Assembly (NCBI GenBank): GCA_033085395.1
Contig: JANQBS010000014.1
Location: 124,001 to 188,000, forward strand
Reading direction: 5' to 3'
DNA from: Xanthoparmelia taractica
Lineage: Eukaryota; Ascomycota; Lecanoromycetes; Lecanorales; Parmeliaceae
Length of the DNA stretch: 64,000 nt
In this document: piece by piece, positions 44,378-55,200 of the stretch
Position numbering within the stretch: position 1 is the stretch's first letter
Layout: every line of letters begins with the position of its first letter
Made by a program: the position numbers and the translations under genes
The notes under the pieces: model-generated
Databases searched by the model: none
What the model was told of the DNA's origin: nothing
The model's input: only the letters and a program-made list of their open reading frames with translations

Positions 44378-47300
44378 ATGGTGAGTTCCTGCCGCCAGAC
44401 GGAATTGGAGAAGGCTGATCATATCAGGCTCCTGAACCAGCAGTCAAATATGGGATTGAAACCCTCTACACCGCACCTTCTGATCGACGCCTGCCGGGGC
44501 CTCTTGTGGAGTATGCATACCATCGAAGCAATCACAAGATCCTGGAGCTGATGGATTCAGCGTGCTTGCTGTCCATGGTATTGGCGCACATCCCGATCGA
44601 ACCTGGACGTCAGGCGACGTGTATTGGCTGAAAGATGAACACATGCTTCCACGAGCTATCCCGCAGTCCAGGATACTCCGTTTTGGGTATGAGTCCCAAT
44701 GGCTGGGAAAAGATGCAATACAACAAAGGCTGTCGCTGGTTGCAGACCAATTACTGCGTGGTTTGATGGAATTGCGAAAGGTATGGATTATTCGCCTAGC
44801 TTGATAACCTACAGGCACTAAGTGCGTGTCAGGAATGCCCATTTCGGCCAATTGTGTTCATAGGCCACTGCTTTGGGGGAATTGTCATCGAGAAGGTCGG
44901 TCTTCTAGTGTGGCACGACTATACTAGAGGGACTAACAAACAAAAACAAGGCGCTTGTGTCAGCAAAGCTTCATGAAGAGGACTATCCATCCATTATCAG
45001 ATCAGTGGCAGGAGTCGTCTTCTTAGGAACACCGCATCGCGGATCAGGTTCGCAATCAAAGGCGTCACTGATAGCTTCCATCGCATCAGCTGTCTCTCTT
45101 GGAGAGCATAGCAGCCTGCTCAAGGTCGTGGACAAAGATTCAGAGATGCTGGCAGACCTCTTGCATGACTTTTCCCGCACTGTCAATACAATGTCTATTC
45201 CCTTGTTTTGTTTCTTTGAGCAGCACAAGTCTGACGTCGCCAGAGTGCTCAAATTCAAAGGTTCCAAGATGGTCATGCCTGGTATCAAGGTAAGACGGTA
45301 CGTGCCCGATGGGTTCTTATTTTGATGATTGCGTGACAGGATGCGGTTGTCGACGAGAAATCCGGCTGTCTTGATGGCTATCCCAAGCTTGGACTTGCAT
45401 GTGAGCATTTTCGGATGAACAGGTTCTCAGACCCTGCGGACAGCAATTATCGCCTCGTTTGTGAAGAAATCGAGAGATTTGTCAATAGTGGACCAGGCCG
45501 GATTAACAACCGTCGAATAGGTAAGCCCCATCTCTATGATCCTCAACCTGATGCTGACGATATGTCCAAAGCTTTACCTTTCTTCCAACCTTCTCCTGGG
45601 GAATATGATGCTTCGAGTTACATGGGATCAATTCCCGGTGAAACTATAAATGCACCAACTGTCTTTGAAGATCGCGATCGCCCCAGTATCCAGGCACTAT
45701 TCGTCACGGACCCTACCGATGACATGCAGATGATTACGAACAAGAAGGATAAATTACTCGAAACGACGGATTCCTGGATGCTAAATGACGCCACTTATCT
45801 CAAATGGTTGAGCGAGGATCGATCCCGGGTGCTCTGGCTGCACGGGAATCCTGGCAAAGGCAAAACGATGCTTGCGATTGCACTGATCGAGGAATTTACC
45901 AAGAAAGTACAGCAGGTGGAAAACAATCCAAAACCGGCTTTGGTCTACTTCTTTTGCGACAACCAAGACGACAGGCGAAGGACTGCTTCGCTCGTCTTAC
46001 GAGGTATAATCTACCAAATCCTATGTCAGCATCCAGATCTCGCTGTCTACCTTCATAATGAGTACGAAAAACAACGCGAACAGCTGTTTACTTCTCGGAA
46101 TTCTTTACAAACGCTGTGGAGAATATTCCATACCATTGTCAAGAACTCCCATCTTCAAGAGCTCTACGTTGTCATCGACGCGCTTGATGAATGCGACATG
46201 GACTCAATGGAGACATTACTTGTACTCCTCGAACCTTACATTGAATTGCAAGAGGACGATCTAGGGCAGAGCCATCAAAAGTACTTGGGATGCCCCATCA
46301 AATGGCTTTTAACAAGCCGAAACGAGCTGAGAATCAAACAGCCACTGACGGGATCGCTAGCTATCAGCTTAGAGGAGAATGCCTCCCATGTGGATGATCT
46401 TGTCCTTAAATTTATCGATGTCAAAGTCAAGCAGTTGACAAGAGTCAAGCATTATGACGAGACACTGAGAAATCTGGTGGAAGAAAAGCTGCGCGAAAAA
46501 GCCGAAGGAACCTTTTTGTGGGTCGCGCTAGCCTGCCGTGAGCTGTCAAAGCCGTCTGTCCTATCAGTTAATACAGAAGAGGTCCTCCTACAACTGCCCT
46601 CAGGCATAACCCCTTTATATACTCGAATAATGGATCAGGTGTTGACTTCCAGTGACGAGAAATCAACTCTATATATCAAAAGTATTCTACAATCAATGGT
46701 CGTGGCCCTACGACCCCTCACGCTGCCTGAGTTGGCTGTTGTCGCCGGTCTGCCCAAGCAGTATCAGCGCAATATCCATGTGCTCGAGGAGTACGTGGAG
46801 CAGTGTGGCTCGATGGTGACGGTTCGACAACGACAGGCTCACTTTGTTCATTTATCGGCTAAGACATACCTTCAACAGGCTCAATTCATTCATTTGTCCG
46901 CAAGGACTCATCTTCTCGAGAATGGCCGAGGAACTATCGTATCCAAGGGTCTTCGAGTCGAACACCGGAATGTAGCGGTTCACTGCTTCAACTACATTTA
47001 CAACGAGTCACGGAACTGGGTAGAAGTTCAAGAGTTCTTACCATCAAGGGCCAATATATCTGGCGACTTTATGAGGGCCGAAAACGGTGGGATCGCTTGG
47101 CTGGAGTATCCGATGCTTTTTTGGATGGATCATGCCAGGGACGCCTCCGATGATATCGCAGACCAAATCAAGTTGGATTCAGAATTCTTCAAGCTGGAGT
47201 CAAAAGAACGCCGATCATGGTTTAGCACATATTGGTCGAAAACCCATACTGAACACGAACCAAGCCCTGAAGCATTCACGTCTATGCACCTGGCTGCCTA

Positions 47301-49801
47301 TGCAGGATTGTCATGGCTACTGTTGAAGCTCCTGGACTCGTACAGCCTATCGGACATCCATGCCGGCGATTCGTATGGTAACATGCCGCTACTTTGGGCG
47401 GCGAGGAATGGTCACGGCGCAGCGGTACAACTGCTTTTAGATCGGGGCGCTGATGTTGCTGCAGAGAACTTCGAGGGTGTAACAGCGCTGTACTGGGCTG
47501 CCAGAAACGGACATGCGACGGTCATCGAGCAGCTTTTGAAAAGTGGAGCTAATTGTAGGACAAAAGACAAACTCGGGTGGACCGCTTTGCACCGTGCAGC
47601 TTTCAATGGGCATACGGAAGTCACTCGTATACTTCTAGACAATAATGCTGACATTGAGGCAATGGACAGCACCAAATGGACTGCCTTGATGCGAGCTGCC
47701 ACAATTGGTAACGTGGAAATTACGCGGCTTCTGCTTTCCAAATCCGCAAATGTTAAAGTCAGAGACATGGAAGGTTGTACGCCACTACACCATGCGGCAG
47801 CGAATGGCCACTCGCAGGTTATCAAACTCCATCTTGAGCACGGAAGTGAACTAGAAGCAAAGGACAATGAGAGCTGGAGTGTTTTGCACCATGCCGCGTG
47901 GAAGGGTCACGAGAAAACCACGAGATACGTACTAAAGAAGGGAGCGACTCTGAACTCAAGAACGGACAATGGATGGACCGCACTTCATCAAGCTTCCTGG
48001 CAGGGCCATAGTGCAGTGGTCGGCCGTCTCCTTCGAGTAGGAGCAGATCCGAATGAAGTCGATGATCAGGGAGAGACGGCCTTGCATCCAGCTGCTTGGC
48101 GTGGACATGCCGCTGTTATGAAATTGCTCTTGGAAGAAGATGCAAACCCCAATCGAAAAGATAAAAGTGGGCAAACGCCACTACATTTTGCGGCGACTAG
48201 TGGCTCGACAGTAGTGGTGCAATTGCTTCTAGACAAGGGAGCTGACCCACGGGCTGAAGACAATGACAATCGGAAGCCCCATTCACTCGCAGAGGAGAAC
48301 TTTGACCATTCCACCGCCAAGATTTTGCGAGAAAAAGAGACGGAAATATATGGCGAAGAAGTGCTTGCTGACACTGACAATATCCTTAAAACGTCCCATC
48401 CAGGCCCACACCTAGATTCCGCGGTCATTGCAGCCCTTGCTGCTGATCCAAACACAGCATTGATCGAGCCATACGGCCAAGCAGCCTTCTCGACCCCATC
48501 GAAGATATCATTGAGTTGCAAAGGCAATACTAGCATGTACTTCATGAAGACAGGACCAGATGGCGAAATGTTCAAAGGTAATTACATTTTCACTTGTCGG
48601 AAAACGCAGAAAGATTGGTCAGGCCGCGGAGTGCGATATATTTAAAATGGAGCTTCCAACGAAGTTCAGTCATGGCTTGGGTTGCCCAGCACCTTCTAGC
48701 CTTAGCGGTCTCCACGGCGAGCTACGACCAACTCATAGCATCTGCCGCTCAACGTTATCTCCCTAAGCCAACTATCTGGACATCTGCATTCAATGTCAAA
48801 GAATCCTAGCTCCACAGAGACATCAAACGACACTAGCGCTGCTGCTAAACCCATCTTAACGTCGAGCTTTTACTTATTGTATTTGTAATGTCACTGACAT
48901 GATGAGTAGGAGAGTACGAATCTTTGAAGGCCATCCATACTGCTGTACCCTCGCTTTGCCCTCGACCCATAGCCCACGGACGACTAGCAGATTCCTGCAA
49001 TTACTTCCTTCTAACGGATTTCATTGACATGGAAGCCCTGGATGCCGGTCAATGTAGCGGCCTCTCTCTTGCTCAGAAGCTCGCACAGCTACACAGTACC
49101 CCACCACCTATTCCCAAAGGATTCTCCAGACCCGCCTTTGGCTTCCACGTCCCGACCTGCGTCGGCCGTACACACCAAGACAATTCTTGGAACCACTCCT
49201 GGCCCAAGTTCTTCGCGGAGAACCGCCTTCGTGCCGTCTGGAAGACAGTCAAGAGAAATCACGGTACTGACCCTGAGTTACATTCCTTACTGGACCGGGT
49301 GGTTAAAGAGATAGTTCCTCGGTTGCTAGGAATCGGACACCTAGGAGGGAGTAAAGGCGTTCAACCCGCACTCGTACACGGGGATCTGTGGTCTGGAAAC
49401 AAGACCCGCGGAGTTATGGGAGGAAAGGGCGGTATAGAGGACGTGACATTTGATTCGGGCAGTTGCTATGCGCATTCCGAGTACGAATTGGGGATCATGA
49501 GGATGTTCCATAGCTTTCCAACAGGCTTCTTTAACGAGTATCATCGTCTGATCCCCAAGACGCAACCGAAATCCGAGTATGACGATCGCCTGTCCCTGTA
49601 TAAACTGTGAGTTGGAAACTTCGGACGCGGTGCCGCAGCCATGAAGTGTCTGACCGTAGCAATAGGTATCAGTGGTTGAATCATTATGCCTTGTTCTCTG
49701 GCGGATACCGCGAGGATGCCTTGGAATGTATGGAGAAGCTGGTGGAGAAGTATGGGAAGAAGGAAGAGAGCGAAGATGACTCGGATCTCTCCAAAGAGTG
49801 A
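44378..49801 (+). CDS. NLR-like fusion: alpha/beta-hydrolase, NACHT, ankyrin repeats, fructosamine kinase
   Basis: Exons 44378..44380, 44428..44510, 44561..44780, 44833..44895, 44951..45289, 45340..48577, 48910..49606 and 49666..49801 total 4779 nt (1592 residues), in frame. The N-terminal hydrolase reads VDVLAVHGIGAHPDRTW, FIGHCFGGIVIEKALVSAKL and VVFLGTPHRGSG. NACHT: VTDPTDDMQMITNKKDKLL, Walker A LHGNPGKGKTMLAIALIEEF and Walker B LYVVIDALDECD. About ten 33-residue ankyrin repeats (for example GWTALHRAAFNGHTEVTRIL) follow. Without any Met in between, the frame enters a kinase N-lobe (PYGQAAFSTPSKISL, MYFMKTGPDGEMFKG). A 332-nt intron precedes EYESLKAIHTAVPSLCPRP, the catalytic LVHGDLWSGN and FDSGSCYAHSEYELGIMRMF, the fructosamine-3-kinase signature. 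NACHT-ankyrin proteins act in fungal non-self recognition. The kinase fusion is, to my knowledge, unusual. The start codon is a best guess. Confidence 0.8.
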
Positions 49802-50343
49802 TTCGCAAGGTCCACGATCCTTGTAGAACAACTGGATGCTGGACTCGAAAAAGTGGTTACCCACGCGATGAAGACTGGCACAGAGCTGCCTTGCTGAAAA
49901 GCACTTGAAGCCTGCTTTCGAGCTGCATCCTTTTCCGCCAGTCGCAGGATTCTAATTACTATATTCTTACTGGGCGTACCCGGCTCTATTTTCAGCACCC
50001 AGAGAATCATCCAAACCCGACTTCATTACAAGTGAAAAAATTTCAAAGAAGATTTCTTGCTCGGCAATTACTTAGAGGATTTCGAATACCTTGAAATCGC
50101 TGCCAGTGTGAAACGGTAAACCTTCTCCATCGGGTCTCTTCGGCGCTTCAGCGCTCGCTGCACCTAGGAACCAATTGATGGCATCACCCTGCGATCGTGA
50201 TAAGGTGTCAGGATGTTCGGATTTCTCTGATTATTCTGCTCACTCTTGGCCTCCGTTGATGTACTACAACCAATTGGCTAGATTTCCTTCGTTAAGAAAG
50301 TATATCTCAAAGCCGGTCTTACCAGCGTAGCTGGAGACTGGAT
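49802..50343. other. Spacer between the fusion gene and the methyltransferase relic
   Basis: 540 bp with no recognisable coding motif. It may contain decayed 5' sequence of the methyltransferase. Confidence 0.4.
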
Positions 50344-50898
50344 GTCGACATCACCCTCCCGCAGCCAAAGTCTGCTCCACCAAACCGCAGCTTCGCGATC
50401 GCAGACGCCGAGAGCGACTGGTCTTGGACCACGGAGCCGTTCGACCTGATCTACGGCCGCATTTTCGTCAACAGTATTCATGACTGGCCTCGATACATGA
50501 GATATTGCTTGCAGAATCTGAAACCTGGTGGGTGGTTTGAGTTGAACGACGTTGCCATGCGATCCCATGCCGAGGATGGGTGTGGCGAGGCGGATTCGCC
50601 CATGCTCAGGTGGTGGCGGGTCGTGTTCCAGGAGAGCTCGAGAAAAAGCGGTATCGACATTGACAGCACATACAAGCATGCGGAGCAGATGCGCGATGTG
50701 GGATTCACCGATGTCCGAGAAAGGGTGTTCAAGGGCCCCGTGGGCGGTGGGAGGGCCAGCACTCAGCAAGAGAAGGCAATTGGGGATCTGCAGTCTCAGA
50801 ATATGCAACTGCTGATTGGAGGTGTGACCGCGACAGCCGTTCAGCATGGTGGTCCACGGGGAATGACTGCCCAACAGGTGCAGGCCCTGGCGGATTAG
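50344..50898 (+). pseudogene. Truncated LaeA-like SAM-dependent methyltransferase
   Basis: An open frame begins abruptly with VDITLPQPKSAPPNRSFAIA, corresponding to the family's post-motif-I region. It continues with EPFDLIYGRIFVNSIHDWPRYM, CLQNLKPGGWFELNDVAM and a C-terminal tail to a stop at 50896. These are signatures of fungal LaeA-like methyltransferases. The N-terminal part with the Gly-rich SAM-binding loop is missing, and no upstream exon could be found. I therefore call it a 5'-truncated remnant. An unrecognised upstream exon is the alternative. Confidence 0.6.
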
Positions 50899-52226
50899 GC
50901 ATGGTTACTATATGGTTTTTGCTACGTATGTAGGGCAGGCATCTCGTTAAAAGTGACGACTACTTGCAGTGCTTAGGCTCGGTGTTTCAATACCATGTCA
51001 ACATACACATAATGCTTATTGAAGGTAGGTCCTCCACGCTCCAATATGAGACTCAGCCTTATGAGGCTAGGTTAAGGCTAAATCAGGGCTAGGTCGTGGG
51101 GGTCCAGCGGGGAAACCACCGCTTCTATCGACGACATCCTCAGGTGCTCAAGACCAAGATCTCCAGCTACAAACGCTGAAAGCAAAGAAGAATTTACAAT
51201 GAAAAGGACACTATCTAGAACAACAATACTTGATGGAACGTGAAGGCATGGATAATGCCTAATGCCGTTCCCTCAAGCATGGCTCGCTACATTCGAGTCT
51301 TTACCTACTCGAGGAGAGACCTATGGCAATGGTCCATGAGCACTACAATTCGACGAGTCTACCTCAGGTCTTCCTCGAAGGCTATCGGTGGAGAAAGCGC
51401 CCCTCTGAACAGAGGCTGCACATGTTTGTTCTGCTGTATTGACAATGGAAAAGGACCCCACAGAGTGTTATTGCTTGCTATAGCCATCCTCTTGCTACGT
51501 ATCACTTCAATGAGCCTATGTGCCGAACTTTGCTCGACCATTGGGCTGATTAAACATTGCATCTGTAGCTTTAAGAGTTAGTGAAAGGTTGAGATTTCTG
51601 AATGAGAGGAGTAGACTTCCTCTCAGGCTAAAGTCGTGTCTGAGCAGGATCGAAAGCAGACATCGGATTTATTGACATTGCTACCCATTAAATGTGTTAA
51701 AACTTGAACGATTAGGCAATATCGTTATCGTTATCGTTTCTGGCAGCTTGCCTGCACTCCTCACGGTCTTACGGACTCTGTAACTTGTTGGGACTTGAGT
51801 CAAGGATATCTCACCCGAACAGCTCACTCGTCACTGTGTTTAAGCCCCATCTTTTACCTCACTTCTCTTCTGCAGCCCTGCTACGAATCCATCGCGCTTA
51901 GTTCAAGCCATGTGCCAGACCAAGTGACAGCTGAAAACGCTACAAATCCTCAAAGCTACGACAGATCAACATCAAGGAGAATTATCCGCTATTCAACACT
52001 CCTGGAACACACCGTTATAGACAACACTTTGTGCAGGGTTACCACCCATATTCGAGGTGGACTGAAGGCAGTTCAAACTGCCAATTTATCGACAGCTTGT
52101 CTGACTTCTTTTACCTCACACCCAGTCATAACATAATCCATCAGCGACTCCTTTCACCACACTCTTCTTACCAACCACCTTGAATGAGTCTCAGGAAGAA
52201 TACTCTCGGCGATACGGCGATACGGA
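50899..52226. other. Intergenic, no recognised gene
   Basis: 1.3 kb upstream of the sacsin-like pseudogene. A short CGTTAT tandem (about 51720-51738) and only spurious frames are seen. Confidence 0.45.
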
Positions 52227-55200
52227 ATGGCGCCACCGCCAGCGACGAGACATAACCCCTAGAGCCAACCACTTACCACTTTGTTGAGATTGATCTGCGA
52301 ATCCTACCCGCCGAATACTTGTCTACGTGAGCTGCTCCAAAATGCCGATGATGCAGGAGCTACCGAGATTGAGTATATCCTCGATACCAACACCTACATT
52401 GGGGAGCCTCTGTTGCACGAAGCGCTAGCAGAGTACCAAGGACCGGCTTTATTGGCGAGAAACAACAGCGTCTTTACCGATGAGGATCTCGCAAGTCTAA
52501 GTGCAGTTGGCGACTCAAGGAAGCGCCATGATGCAGAGTCGACTGGCAAATTCGGACAGGGATTTAATTCGGTAGGCTATCCTAGTCTTTTTCTCGCTCC
52601 CTCGATGCATCATAGAGCGTGCTGATAGACGTCTATACAGGTTTACCACTTCACCGATGGCCCATGGGTCTACTCACGCAGCTTGCTGCTCATGCTTGAC
52701 CCCCATAAGACTTGGTCAAGACGATTCAGCCCTGATGCTCCTGGAGGACCCATGTGGGATGTTGTCGCAGACGGGGATTCTGCCGAAATTCAAAATCATA
52801 TCAATACTTTTGGGGCATTTGATCTTGACTATACACGCTCAAACGACGAGACAATCATCCGAATTCCATTACGGACCCGAGAGCAGGCGAAAACGAGCAA
52901 AATTTTCCAGGACGAGATTAGCATCAAAAACATTGAAGACGCTCTTGAAGATTTTGGCCAAGAGATTGAAGAGGGCGGCGTATTGTTCCTCAAGCATGTC
53001 CGCAAGATCGTTATCAGAGTGAACCACGATATTATACTCTTAGCTCAAGTTCTAAATAACGATCTCAACAGCGCAAACATGAGGAAGGCGATACCTACAG
53101 ACTTCAAACAGCGATACGCGCCAAACAACGCCCCTGAAATCCACAATCTGTCTAAGACATTTGAGACGAGGATTGAAATTTCGACGAAGCAATATCCGAA
53201 TTCGAGGCTCTTTCGATACATTGTCCAGCATACAATGATGACATCTTCGGGCGATAAGAATTTAGATGTTTGGGCTCGCGAGCGCAAGTTATATCTCTGG
53301 GTGGCCATCGCAGCGCCATTAAAAGATGGTTCTGCTGGTGATCCTTTCTACGGGCAGCTTTTCTCTACCCTGAGACTACCTGTCAGGACAAATCAGCCTG
53401 TTCATATACATGGCTTGTTCTCAATTACCCCGGATTGTGGTAGGCTGTCATCTTCTGGACAGTCACCTGGCTATGAGGATCTGGCAACGAATTGGAATAC
53501 ATTCAAGTTTGACAGATGCGTTTCAACCGCTTGGGCAAGCCTTCTTGCTTACCGGAGCGGCGTCTCGTGGCGTGAAGAGATGTTCGCTCTATGGCCCAGA
53601 GCCGAATTCGCTCATTCCGAGCTGTGGGACAAGCTAGATAACAGCGTCATTGACATAGTGATAAATAACAATCTGACAGTGTGGAATGCCTCGAATGACT
53701 GTTGTGTGGATGTCAACCATGGGTTCTTTGCTTCCGATGACGTGGAAGCCAAAAACTATGGCCCAGCCCTTGCAGCAGCTAGCCTACCAGCGGTATATCT
53801 CGAAGGCTCTTTGCTCAGGAAACTCAAACAGCGGGCGAAACTTTTACAGCGAGATGTCAGAATGCTGACGCCAGTCACAGTCCGCCAGTTCCTTCGTCAG
53901 TATGGGCTTCCCGCATTATCATCGGAGATATTGTTCGTTCTTCTGGAATTCTGCCTTCTCGATGCAATCAAGTGCCCGCAAGAACAAGAAAAGAGGGACA
54001 ACCTGTATAACGATCTCCACGGCATCCACATCTGGCCGACTGTCAGTGGCGATCTTTCGTGTTCTGACCATGCTGACCTAATGCTTCCACGGGATGACGC
54101 AGAAATGCAACTATTCTCCAAGTCCAGAGATACAAAAACGTTGGATATCTCCAAGATGAGTCCCACCGTCAGGAAGTTGCTACTGAGTGACATCGGGAAC
54201 CTCGCTGCGGTGATGAAATTTCGCGGCCTGGAGGACTTGGCTATAGACTGGCCAGTGATGTACCCGATGGTTCCTCGTCCTGAAAATTCTAGAGGCTGGG
54301 CGAAACGAGCTTTTGGGCTCGACGAGGTTCTTCATAATACATGGGCTTGGATCGCGAGAAGAGTCCAAGAAGGCCAGCGCATAGTCCTCGAACCTTGGCG
54401 CGACCTATGGCTTGTTCCCATGAATGACTTCCGAGTTCGCCGGTTCTCCCCTAAAGGCCTCAGGAATCCTTTGCTAGTAATCGAGAAGCAGGACCCTTTG
54501 TTTAATTCCTTAGTCGCTATGACGAAACAAAATCCACTGGAAATGCCCCCGTTACTGGATAACGACGTCTTACCACAAGAAGCAAGAGGCCTTCTGCGCA
54601 CAAAAGGGCCTATGAAAACTGATATCCAGTGTACCTGCGTCGATGATCCAGACCCCTTTGTTGACTGGCTGGTTGCTGGCAAGGAGATGCTAGCAAAGGC
54701 CTCAGATAAGGAGAAGGCAATGTTTCTGAGTCATCTTGAGACCCTCACACGGGATTCAAAGCTTCCTGCAGGCCTGTCACCAACATTGATAAGCCAATTG
54801 CGGAAATTACCTCTTTACAGCAAGATATCTTGCTCTGCGCCGTTCGAGTAAGTCTTGAATCTTGCACCCCTCGAGGTCCACTTAGCTGGCCAAGTCAGAC
54901 TAACACAGTAGCAGAAAGCGCAGCCATACGAAGCGTGGTCTCGATACAGGCAGCCATATGTATTGGACGCCCAAGAGCCCCTCGGGTTTCCCGCCGCTGC
55001 CGGACATTGTCGGAGTGTCATTCTACGACCCACAAAACGAGATCGAAAGGCTTATGATGGGACGACTCAGAGCACTTCAAGACGTAACGCCCAAGGACTT
55101 ACTAACCCTTCACCTTCTGCCTTGGATGGAATCTATCTCATCAGATGCAGAGCCACTATGGAAGACCCCAAAGGCAAATCTCAGTGATTGGATCATGAAA

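Noticed and set aside
48560..48809. Short plus-strand frames inside the 332-nt intron
   Set aside because: They continue past a good donor site and match nothing. The kinase motif resumes only after 48909.
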